A DNA stretch of 7,938 bases, taken from positions 1 to 7,938 of the forward strand of contig CAIYYW010000053.1 in the NCBI GenBank assembly GCA_903930515.1, written 5' to 3'. The notes under the pieces are model-generated. The model was not told where the DNA came from and did not search any database. It was given only the letters and a program-made list of their open reading frames with translations. This document shows positions 1-5,813 of the stretch, in pieces. A program made the translations under genes and the position numbers. Numbering within the stretch: position 1 is the first letter of the stretch; each line of letters starts with the position of its first letter. The stretch is from an uncultured delta proteobacterium. Lineage in GTDB: Bacteria > RBG-13-61-14 > DRUE01.

Positions 1-503
1 ACCTGTCCGATCCCGATGTAGGCGTAATAATCTTCCGGATATTTCTGGACCATCCACACCCCGAGCAGGCTCCCCCAGGAATGGCCCATCAGGTAGATCT
101 TTTCCCCGCTGAATCTCTTCTTCAATAATTGGGTCAATTCGCGCGCGTCCGAGATGAATTGCTTAATATTCATGCTTTCCCTGGGTATTTTTGCGCTCAA
201 GGATTTTCCCGCGCCGCGCTGGTCCCAGTGCACCACCACAAAATGCTTTTCCAGCTCAGTCCCGAAATAATGCTCCATCGGCATTTCCGGGGACCCGGGT
301 CCGCCGTGGAGGAAGAGCAAGACCGGATTTTTTATATCGGTTCCCCGGATCAAAATCCACTGGTCCACCCCGCCCAGATTGACCTTTTCCAAAGAGGCGA
401 TGGCATTTGGGGTATTGATCGGCGGTGTCCGGGCAACGCAGGACGCGAGGATGAACACCAACACCAAGCCGGTCAGGGCCATAAAATTCCGAAATTTTTT
501 CAT
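1..503 (-). CDS. alpha/beta hydrolase lipoprotein, prolyl aminopeptidase-like (3' end outside window)
   Basis: Partial gene: 167 codons are visible from the ATG at 503, and the C-terminus lies beyond base 1. The N-terminus is a lipoprotein signal (Lys-Lys, hydrophobic stretch, lipobox LASC with Cys22), so the enzyme is probably anchored to a membrane outside the cytoplasm. The fold is recognised by HGGPGS (66-71, oxyanion region), HWDQRGAGKS (92-101) and the nucleophile elbow GHSWGS (140-145) with Ser142. These three together are typical of the S33 prolyl aminopeptidase branch of alpha/beta hydrolases, which cleave N-terminal residues or related amides and esters. The catalytic Asp and His would be in the missing part. 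The start is supported by an AGGAGG site five bases upstream. It is divergent from the gene at 603. The family call is secure. The substrate is unknown, because lipoprotein members of this group are poorly characterised. Confidence 0.9.
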   Translation of the reverse strand, partial: MKKFRNFMALTGLVLVFILASCVARTPPINTPNAIASLEKVNLGGVDQWILIRGTDIKNPVLLFLHGGPGSPEMPMEHYFGTELEKHFVVVHWDQRGAGKSLSAKIPRESMNIKQFISDARELTQLLKKRFSGEKIYLMGHSWGSLLGVWMVQKYPEDYYAYIGIGQ

Positions 504-542
504 TATTCCCTCCTGGTTTCCGGATTGCGCATAAGATGATAT

Positions 543-551
543 ATTATAGCA
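543..551 (-). promoter_or_regulatory. extended -10 promoter element for the leftward hydrolase gene
   Basis: Read on the minus strand this is TGCTATAAT, an exact extended -10 (TGn plus TATAAT). No good -35 is seen 17 bases upstream, which is acceptable for an extended -10 promoter. Transcription would begin near 536, giving a leader of about 30 bases with the AGGAGGG ribosome site at 508-514. The assignment is by pattern only. Confidence 0.55.
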
Positions 552-591
552 AACCCAAACAAAAACCGGAAATGGTCCAGGGTCAGCCGGC

Positions 592-597
592 AGGAGG
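592..597 (+). promoter_or_regulatory. ribosome binding site of the sialidase-like gene
   Basis: A perfect AGGAGG lies five bases before the ATG at 603. It favours this start over the in-frame ATG at 609, which would have an 11-base spacer. Confidence 0.75.
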
Positions 598-602
598 AAT
601 AG

Positions 603-1754
603 ATGAGGATGAAAAATTTTTGGGCGCTGACGGTATTGGTTTTCGCGGTTTTAAATTTCAGCGGGGTGACTTACTCGCCCCTGGTTAAAGTTGTGCCCGG
701 TCCAAACCTTCCGGCCCAGGTCAAGCCTATGCGCTCAAACAACAACCTGGACCTGGCGATGTTCCAGGGCCGTCTGTTTTTCGGCTTCCGCACCGCGCCC
801 AACCATTTCGCCGGGACCAAAATCGTTCACTATATAATGTCCAGCCCGGACCTGGGCAAGACCTGGGAGTTTGAGGCAAAAGTGTTTATGGGATCGGATA
901 TGCGCGAGCCGCGGTTCCTGGTCGTGGGCGATAAACTTTTCTACTACAATTTCCAGGCCGGCAAAAATATCTTCAGCTTCACTCCCCAGCACATCTGGGC
1001 GATGGAAAGGAGGACCCTCGGGTCCTGGACCGAGCCGAAGCAGGTGTTCCAGCCCAAATGCGTGCTCTGGCGGAGCAAGCTGATCAATGACAAACCGTAT
1101 CTCACGGTCTATTGCGGCGAGGGCGAATACACCGGCGGGGCCGCCGGGATTCAGGTTTATCTGCTCACCACCAAGGACGGCTATAATTTTGAACCGGTGG
1201 ACCCGAAGCGTCCGGTGATCGCGACCGGAGGCTCCGAGACTGACTTTGAAATTGACCGGGCGGGAAATTTATATGGCGTGATCCGGAACGAGGCTGGCGA
1301 CGGCCAGTCCTGGGCGAGCAAGGTCTGCACAGCCAAGGCCGGTCATCTGGCCGATTGGAGTTGTGTGGATACACCCTATAAGCCGGATTCGCCGCTGGTG
1401 TTCAAGCACAATGATGAGATTTATGTGATCGGGAGAAGAAGCCTGGGCGGAGCTTATGACAAGGGCTACCGCGGCCTGCCCGATTCCATAGAGTCACTTT
1501 ATTATCTTGCCGATTACTGGTGGACCAAGAAGCGGACCTCGCTTTATCATCTGGACAAGCAAAAACTTTCTTTGGAGCCGGTCCTGGATTTCCAAAGCAG
1601 GGGCGACACCTCCTTCCCGGGCCTGGTCCAACTCAACGACAACCAATACCTGCTCTATAACTATTCCTCCGACCCGGAGGGCAAGGACCGGGTCTGGATG
1701 AGCGGACAACTTCATCAGACTAATATCTATTCAACGGTCATAACCTTTCAATAG
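603..1754 (+). CDS. exported sialidase-like beta-propeller protein
   Basis: 383 residues. The N-terminus (Arg/Lys, then a hydrophobic stretch at about 7-20) looks like a secretion signal without a lipobox Cys, so the product is probably periplasmic or secreted; the cleavage point is unclear. The body is rich in beta-strand patterns. It has one clear Asp-box, S-P-D-L-G-K-T-W (81-88), and a degenerate one near 171-176 (KDGYNF). Asp-boxes mark the blade turns of sialidases and related propellers. Further landmarks are MREPRF (90-95), the acidic SETDFE (211-216) and GDTSFPGLVQL (334-344), a C-terminal pattern that I recall from sialidase-like proteins. These suggest a carbohydrate-active or carbohydrate-binding propeller, but I cannot confirm a full sialidase Arg triad or a catalytic Tyr/Glu pair, so true sialidase activity is not claimed. 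The start is set by the AGGAGG site. The gene appears to be transcribed alone. Confidence 0.7.
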   Translation: MRMKNFWALTVLVFAVLNFSGVTYSPLVKVVPGPNLPAQVKPMRSNNNLDLAMFQGRLFFGFRTAPNHFAGTKIVHYIMSSPDLGKTWEFEAKVFMGSDMREPRFLVVGDKLFYYNFQAGKNIFSFTPQHIWAMERRTLGSWTEPKQVFQPKCVLWRSKLINDKPYLTVYCGEGEYTGGAAGIQVYLLTTKDGYNFEPVDPKRPVIATGGSETDFEIDRAGNLYGVIRNEAGDGQSWASKVCTAKAGHLADWSCVDTPYKPDSPLVFKHNDEIYVIGRRSLGGAYDKGYRGLPDSIESLYYLADYWWTKKRTSLYHLDKQKLSLEPVLDFQSRGDTSFPGLVQLNDNQYLLYNYSSDPEGKDRVWMSGQLHQTNIYSTVITFQ

Positions 1755-1846
1755 CCTTGGCAATAGAGGAGCCCGGTACTGTCCCGGTTGTGGACACCAA
1801 TTTAGTCTTGCTTTAATTATCGCGGGACGGCCAGGCTGGTTAAGCG

Positions 1847-1872
1847 CCGGCCCGAGGCGGGGTTCGGGCCGG
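1847..1872 (+). terminator. GC-rich hairpin, possible terminator of the propeller gene
   Basis: CCGGCCCGA (1847-1855) pairs perfectly with TCGGGCCGG (1864-1872) across an 8-base loop. Only three T residues follow, so it is a poor match to a classical intrinsic terminator. It lies 92 bases after the stop codon at 1754. It could instead be a structured leader element of the ubiD operon or part of a repeat. Confidence 0.35.
1850..1861 (+). repeat. GC-rich 12-mer, copy 1
   Basis: GCCCGAGGCGGG occurs exactly here and again at 1938-1949. This copy overlaps the left arm and loop of the 1847-1872 hairpin. Confidence 0.5.
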
Positions 1873-1937
1873 TTTGGGGCTTAGTCGGGGCGCGGCTTGC
1901 CCACTGGAGCGGGCCCGAAATCAGACAGGGCAATCTT

Positions 1938-1952
1938 GCCCGAGGCGGGACC
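1938..1952 (+). repeat. GC-rich 12-mer, copy 2, with an inverted 11-base match at 5788-5798
   Basis: This is the second exact copy of GCCCGAGGCGGG (1938-1949). Its right part, GAGGCGGGACC (1942-1952), is the exact reverse complement of GGTCCCGCCTC at 5788-5798, the only other intergenic gap in the rightward gene set. That suggests a short dispersed intergenic repeat, although chance is possible in GC-rich DNA. Confidence 0.4.
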
Positions 1953-2083
1953 TTTCCGCGCCCCTTTCCTTCCTTTCTTTCCTGTTTATTCCACCGACCA
2001 CCCCTATTGCGTGTCCCAAGAAATCGGTGGCAATTCATACCCGCTTTTTTGTGATTAGGGACATGCGTGTTAGCATAGATAAG

Positions 2084-3526
2084 ATGTCATTCCGGAATTT
2101 ACGGGAATTGATCAAGGGATTGGAGAAGACGGGTCAGCTCAAGCGGGTCCAGACCGAGGTTTCGGCGGAACTTGAGATCAGCGAGATTTACGACCGGGTG
2201 GTGAAGAAATCGGGCCCGGCGCTTCTCTTTGAGAAGGTGAAGGACTCGCCCTTCCCGGTCCTGATCAATGCCTTCGGCTCAAATGAGCGGATGGCGTTCG
2301 CGCTGGGAGAGAAGAGCCTGGACGACCTGGCGAACCGGTTTGAAGAGCTTGCCAATCTGCAGGCGCCGGAGGGGTTTCGTGAAAAAGCCAAACTGCTTCC
2401 GAAACTGCTGGAGCTGGCGAACCTTCCTCCCAAGCTGGTGGGCAAGGCCCCCTGCCAGGAGGTGGTGATGGAAAAACCGGACCTGACGATTCTGCCCGCG
2501 CTCAAGTGCTGGCCTTTGGACGGGGGAAGGTATCTCACGCTTCCGATCGTGCTCACCAAGAGTCCGAAAACCGGGACCCGCAACCTCGGAATGTATCGGA
2601 TGCAAATCTACGACCAAAAGACCAGCGGGATGCATTGGCATCCGCACAAAGGGGGCGCGCAACATTACCGCGAGGCCGAGCAGATGAACAAGCCGCTCCC
2701 GGTCGCAATCGCGCTGGGGGGATCGCCGGCATTGATATTTTCCGCGAGCGCGCCGGTTCCGGAAGGGATTGACGAGTATCTGTTCGCGGGATTTTTGCAG
2801 GGAGAGGCTGTGGAAGTGGTTAAGGGGAAAACGGTTGATCTGGAAGTCCCGGCCGAGGCGGAGATTATTTTGGAAGGATATGTGGAGCCGAAGGAACGGA
2901 AGCTGGAAGGGCCGTTCGGGGACCATACCGGTTTTTATTCTTTGCCGGACCAGTACCCGGTTTTTCATCTCACCGCGATCACGCACCGGAAGGACGCCAT
3001 CTATCCGGCAACGGTGGTGGGGCGGCCGCCGATGGAAGACTGTTTTATGGCCAAGGCCTCCGAGCGGATTTTCCTGGTTTTGCTCAGGAAAATTTTCCCG
3101 GAGATCGTTGACCTCAACCTTCCGATGGAAGGGGTTTTTCATAACTACGCCTTTGTCAGCATTGACAAGCGGTATCCCGGTCACGCTGATAAAATTATGC
3201 ACGGCCTCTGGGGGCTGGGCCAGATGATGTTCACGAAATGGATCGTGGTGTTTGACCGGGAGGTGAATGTCCAGGACACCTCCGAGGTTTTATGGAGGAT
3301 GGGGAATAATATTGACCCGCAACGCGACATTATTTTTGCCAAAGGCCCGACCGATGTTTTGGACCACGCGGCTCCGCGCTCCGGCCTGGGCACCAAGATC
3401 GGGATTGACGCCACGCGCAAATGGAAGGAAGAGGGATTTGAGCGGGAATGGCCGGACGAGATCGGAATGACCGATGAGATCAAGGAGTTGGTTTCAAGGC
3501 GCTGGAAAGATTATGGGATTGATTAG
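2084..3526 (+). CDS. ubiD: UbiD-family prenylated-FMN decarboxylase, probably menaquinone pathway (MqnL type)
   Basis: 480 residues from the ATG at 2084, close to the usual UbiD length. UbiD enzymes remove a carboxyl group from aromatic acids using prenylated FMN, Mn2+ and K+. The residues expected from the family are present: metal and cofactor ligands N167, H188 and E231, and catalytic R172 (in NLGMYR), E275 and D280 (in EGPFGDHTG). Asp at the last position is the form I recall from quinone-type UbiD. Linked ubiA and ubiX genes point to decarboxylation of a naphthoate intermediate in the futalosine menaquinone route (MqnL), which is inference. The start is uncertain. The frame is open back to 1874, but the upstream residues are Pro/Cys/Ser-rich and unlike the family, whereas MSFRNLRELIKGLEKTGQL matches typical UbiD N-termini. 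ATG 2063, seven codons earlier, has a weak AGGGA site and is the main alternative. It overlaps ubiA by 14 bases. Confidence 0.93.
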   Translation: MSFRNLRELIKGLEKTGQLKRVQTEVSAELEISEIYDRVVKKSGPALLFEKVKDSPFPVLINAFGSNERMAFALGEKSLDDLANRFEELANLQAPEGFREKAKLLPKLLELANLPPKLVGKAPCQEVVMEKPDLTILPALKCWPLDGGRYLTLPIVLTKSPKTGTRNLGMYRMQIYDQKTSGMHWHPHKGGAQHYREAEQMNKPLPVAIALGGSPALIFSASAPVPEGIDEYLFAGFLQGEAVEVVKGKTVDLEVPAEAEIILEGYVEPKERKLEGPFGDHTGFYSLPDQYPVFHLTAITHRKDAIYPATVVGRPPMEDCFMAKASERIFLVLLRKIFPEIVDLNLPMEGVFHNYAFVSIDKRYPGHADKIMHGLWGLGQMMFTKWIVVFDREVNVQDTSEVLWRMGNNIDPQRDIIFAKGPTDVLDHAAPRSGLGTKIGIDATRKWKEEGFEREWPDEIGMTDEIKELVSRRWKDYGID

Positions 3527-4400
3527 GAATTTCTTTCAAAAGATCGGACTGATTTTTTCGGACATCAAGCTGGCCCACAGCGTGTTCGCGCTCCCCTTCG
3601 CGCTGCTATCCGCGTTCCTGGCAAAAAAAGGAATCCCCTCGCCGCGGGAATTGCTCTGGATTTTGCTGGCAATGGTCTCGGCGCGGAGCGGGGCGATGGC
3701 TTGGAACCGGCTGCTGGACGCGAAGATAGACGCGGACAACCCGAGGACTGCGGGCCGGGCGATGCCTTCGGGCAAGCTCCGGAAAGCGGAGCTTATCCTG
3801 TTCATCATCATCACTTACGGCCTGTTTATGTTCGCGGCCTTTAAGCTCAACCGGCTCTGCTTTTATCTTTCTCCGGCCGCGATCGCCTGGATCAGTTTTT
3901 ATTCCCTGACCAAGCGCTTCACCCGCCTGAGTCATTTCATCCTGGGAATGTCGCTCGGCCTCGCCCCGATGGGAGCGTGGCTGGCGGTTGATCCGCGCCT
4001 GCAATTCCCAATCATCCTGGCGCCCGCGTTCATCTCCGCCGCGGTCCTGCTCTGGGTCGCCGGCTTTGACATCCTCTATTCGTTCCAGGACCTGGAGGTT
4101 GACCAAAAGCAAAACCTCCATTCCATCCCGCGATTCCTCGGAATCAAAAAATCGCTCTGGCTCACCCGGGCATTGCACCTGGCCAGCCTGGCGCTTTTGC
4201 TCGGCCCTTATTTTTTCCTTCACCTAGGTCCGGTTTATCTCGCCGGCCTGGCGGTCATCGCCGGACTGTTGGTCTATGAGCACAGCCTGGTCAAGCCCGG
4301 AGACCTCTCCCGGCTCAACCTGGCTTTTTTCAATATGAACGGTTACATCAGCATCACCTTTTTTATTTTCGGCGCAACGGATATACTGGTCAGAAGATGA
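3513..4400 (+). CDS. ubiA: UbiA-family membrane prenyltransferase, probably menaquinone pathway (MqnP type)
   Basis: 295 residues, an integral membrane protein with many hydrophobic helices and a typical length. UbiA enzymes transfer a polyprenyl chain from its diphosphate to an aromatic ring acceptor. Both Mg2+-diphosphate motifs are visible: N65-R-L-L-D69-A-K-I-D73, followed by NPRTAGRAMPSG, and D186-ILYSFQD193-LEVD197, followed by NLHSIPRFLG. The second motif resembles what I recall of MqnP-type enzymes of the futalosine route more than MenA, and the adjacent ubiD and ubiX agree with that. The ATG at 3513 is chosen over the in-frame ATG at 3474 because it has a GGAAAG site just upstream (3504-3509) and gives the family N-terminus (FSDIKLAHSVFALPFALL). 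It lies inside the end of ubiD (14-base overlap), and its TGA overlaps the ATG of ubiX, so translation of the three is likely coupled. Confidence 0.92.
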   Translation: MGLIRNFFQKIGLIFSDIKLAHSVFALPFALLSAFLAKKGIPSPRELLWILLAMVSARSGAMAWNRLLDAKIDADNPRTAGRAMPSGKLRKAELILFIIITYGLFMFAAFKLNRLCFYLSPAAIAWISFYSLTKRFTRLSHFILGMSLGLAPMGAWLAVDPRLQFPIILAPAFISAAVLLWVAGFDILYSFQDLEVDQKQNLHSIPRFLGIKKSLWLTRALHLASLALLLGPYFFLHLGPVYLAGLAVIAGLLVYEHSLVKPGDLSRLNLAFFNMNGYISITFFIFGATDILVRR

Positions 4401-4987
4401 AAAAAATCATTGTCGCGGTCAGCGGCGCGAGCGGAGCCATCTACGCAAACCGCCTGGTCAGATGGCTGGTCCAAAACGGACATCGCGTGGACTTCCTGAT
4501 CAGCAATCCCGGCCGGAAGGTGTTTGAGCTGGAACTCGGGAAGCCCCCCAAAGATCAGGCCGGGTGGCGGAAATTTTTCAATGACCGCAAGGGCCGGCTC
4601 CACTATCACGCTCCGGACGATTTCAACTCATCGCTCGCGAGCGGATCGGTGAAGAGAGACGGGATGATCGTCATCCCCTGCTCGATGGGAATGATCGCAA
4701 GGATCGCCGGAGGGATCTCGTCCAACCTGATCGAGCGATCCGCGGATGTGACCTTGAAAGAGCGAAGGCCCCTGATCCTGGTTTTCCGAGAAGCCCCGCT
4801 CAGCCTGATTCACCTGGAAAACCTGGCCAAACTTTCCCGCGCCGGCGCGATCATTATTCCGGCCGCGCCCGGTTTTTATCAGAGACCGAAAAAAATTGAA
4901 GACCTGGTTGACGGTTTGCTGGGGAGGACGCTCCGGCAAATTGGGATTGAAAATAATTTGGAAAAGGAGTGGAGAGATGACGGATAA
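4397..4987 (+). CDS. ubiX: flavin prenyltransferase, UbiX family (MqnM type)
   Basis: 196 residues, the normal size. UbiX joins dimethylallyl phosphate to reduced FMN to make prenylated FMN, the cofactor of UbiD enzymes, so it directly serves the ubiD product two genes upstream. Visible family features are the N-terminal flavin-phosphate loop VSGASGAIYA (8-17), PCSMG (94-98), IAGGISSNLIERSADVTLKE (103-122), REAPLS (131-136), and the late P-A-A-P-G-F-Y segment (145-151) followed by RPKKIEDLVD. The insertion around 48-68 is polar and less conserved. The start ATG is embedded in the ubiA stop (ATGA), the usual sign of coupled translation; its own ribosome site is weak (AGAAG). The last 11 bases overlap the next gene. 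The family call is secure; the link to menaquinone is from context. Confidence 0.94.
   Translation: MKKIIVAVSGASGAIYANRLVRWLVQNGHRVDFLISNPGRKVFELELGKPPKDQAGWRKFFNDRKGRLHYHAPDDFNSSLASGSVKRDGMIVIPCSMGMIARIAGGISSNLIERSADVTLKERRPLILVFREAPLSLIHLENLAKLSRAGAIIIPAAPGFYQRPKKIEDLVDGLLGRTLRQIGIENNLEKEWRDDG
4965..4969 (+). promoter_or_regulatory. ribosome binding site that fixes the start of the 4977 gene
   Basis: AGGAG lies seven bases before the ATG at 4977, inside the 3' end of ubiX. It argues against the longer in-frame start at 4896, whose extra residues are out-of-frame ubiX coding sequence. Confidence 0.7.
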
Positions 4988-5756
4988 AGAAGAAAAAGAA
5001 TTTTCCTTTGAGTTCAAGTGCGCTGATTTTCAGATCGGGTTCAAGGGCGATTTAAATTTCGTCCAGAATGAGCTCCGGAAATACGAGCCTAGGATCCTGG
5101 TGAAATTCCACCAGATCATCCCCTCGGAGAAACCTCTGGCGGCCCCGGCCCCTCAGCCGCATCAGCCCCAGCCGCAAAGGCAACCCCAGGCGCAGCCGCA
5201 AAAGCAGGGACAGCCCCAGCCGCAAAGGCAACCCCAAGCGCAGCCGCAAAAGCAGGGACAGCCCCAGCCGGCCAAACCGCAGCCGCAGCCTCACCGCGAT
5301 GATCGGAGAGGTTTTCGCGGGGGCCGCGGCGGGTACAAGCAAACCCCGGAGCCGTACAAGCAAGAGGACAAGAAACCCACCCGCGAACCTAACTTCGTGG
5401 AAAACCGGGGGGTGTCGGAGGAACGGAGCCGGCCCGAGCCTGAGTCGGCGCAAACGACCATAGCAGCCAATGAATTGCGCTCTCTTTTGGAGCGGTATCA
5501 ACCGCGCACTTCCCATGACCGGGTGATGATCCTGGCCTTTTATCTGGAAGAAAAAAGCGCCGGTGGATTTAATCCCGCGGACATCCAGGAATGTTACCAG
5601 GCCCTGGGAGAGCGGACTCCGGGAAACCTTTCCGTGATCCTGAACAACGCCTCCCGGTCCGGGTTCCTGGCCAAGGAGGAAAAAGCCGGACGCGCCCGCT
5701 ACCGGCTGACCTTTAAGGGGAAGAGGTATGTGGAGAACGGGCTCCGGCTGGACTGA
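4977..5756 (+). CDS. uncharacterised protein: small N-domain, Pro/Gln linker, RGG-like segment, winged-helix-like C-domain
   Basis: 259 residues, not recognised as a named family. Residues 1-49 form a small mixed alpha/beta unit (EFSFEFKCADFQIGFKGDLN onward). Residues 53-105 are almost entirely Pro, Gln, Ala and Lys, and include a 16-residue unit (QPQPQRQPQAQPQKQG) repeated twice. Residues 110-120 (RRGFRGGRGGY) resemble an RGG box, a segment often found in RNA-binding proteins. A charged linker follows to about 160. The C-terminal 161-259 is compact: helices LRSLLERYQ, HDRVMILAFYLEEK and PADIQECYQAL, then SVILNNASRSGFLAKEE and RYRLTFKGKRYVENGL. That helix-helix-strand order resembles a winged helix, including a 'RYRLT..G' wing. 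No signal peptide or membrane segment is seen, so it is likely cytoplasmic. Overlap with ubiX (11 bases) and a good ribosome site put it in the quinone operon. Nucleic-acid binding is an inference. Confidence 0.8.
   Translation: MTDKEEKEFSFEFKCADFQIGFKGDLNFVQNELRKYEPRILVKFHQIIPSEKPLAAPAPQPHQPQPQRQPQAQPQKQGQPQPQRQPQAQPQKQGQPQPAKPQPQPHRDDRRGFRGGRGGYKQTPEPYKQEDKKPTREPNFVENRGVSEERSRPEPESAQTTIAANELRSLLERYQPRTSHDRVMILAFYLEEKSAGGFNPADIQECYQALGERTPGNLSVILNNASRSGFLAKEEKAGRARYRLTFKGKRYVENGLRLD
5163..5270 (+). repeat. 48-bp in-frame tandem repeat, 2.25 copies
   Basis: Unit 1 is 5163-5210, unit 2 is 5211-5258, and a 12-base partial third copy is 5259-5270. The two full units differ by one base (G at 5189, A at 5237), which is a silent CAG/CAA change. 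Each unit encodes 16 residues of the Pro/Gln linker. The near identity points to a recent duplication and a length-variable linker. Confidence 0.9.
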
Positions 5757-5774
5757 AAATATTTTGGTTGAAAG

Positions 5775-5804
5775 TTGACAATTCCCCGGTCCCGCCTCTA
5801 AAGT
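5775..5804 (+). promoter_or_regulatory. candidate sigma-70-type promoter for the second operon
   Basis: TTGACA (5775-5780) is an exact consensus -35. TAAAGT (5799-5804) matches four of six -10 positions after an 18-base spacer. Transcription would start near 5811, only a few bases before the ATG at 5814, giving an almost leaderless message. The element sits in the only gap (57 bases) between the two rightward gene groups. Confidence 0.4.
5788..5798 (-). repeat. inverted copy of the GC-rich intergenic repeat
   Basis: GGTCCCGCCTC here is the exact reverse complement of GAGGCGGGACC at 1942-1952. It lies in the spacer of the candidate promoter. See the entry at 1938. Confidence 0.35.
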
Positions 5805-5813
5805 AAAGGCAGG

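Larger units (their letters stand above)
1755..2083. other. non-coding stretch between the propeller gene and ubiD
   Basis: 329 bases with no convincing gene. It contains a perfect hairpin (1847-1872), two copies of the 12-mer GCCCGAGGCGGG (1850-1861 and 1938-1949), a small hairpin GGGCA-atct-TGCCC (1928-1941), and a C/T-rich tract (about 1950-1993) that is almost free of purines. The ubiD promoter should lie here, but no strong -35/-10 pair is visible. The best weak candidate is TTGTGA (2049-2054) with TAGCAT (2071-2076), which would start transcription close to the ATG at 2084. Confidence 0.6.

Noticed and set aside
129-539. Rightward 136-codon open frame at the left end
   Set aside because: It lies opposite the hydrolase gene, whose motifs (HGGPGS, GHSWGS), lipoprotein signal and ribosome site are unmistakable.
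1781-1828. GTCCCG...CGGGAC inverted repeat as a terminator
   Set aside because: Only six paired bases across a loop of about 36 bases, with no T-run. Too weak to call.
1817-2038. Leftward 73-codon open frame in the intergenic region
   Set aside because: Low-complexity Arg/Gly/Pro-rich product spanning the hairpin and pyrimidine tract, with no recognisable similarity.
1874-2083. N-terminal extension of UbiD by 70 codons
   Set aside because: The frame is open, but the encoded residues are Pro/Cys/Ser-rich, unlike any UbiD N-terminus, and derive from the repeat and pyrimidine tract. ATG 2063 remains possible.
2921-2926. Asp280 of UbiD as a lost catalytic Glu
   Set aside because: Fdc-type enzymes have Glu here, but as I recall quinone-type UbiD enzymes carry Asp in the same GPFGDHTG context, so this is a normal variant.
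2279-3202. Leftward 307-codon open frame
   Set aside because: It is antisense to the conserved UbiD core and has no domain character.
5163-5270. Possible CRISPR array
   Set aside because: The repeats are directly adjacent with no unique spacers and are in frame inside a coding gene.
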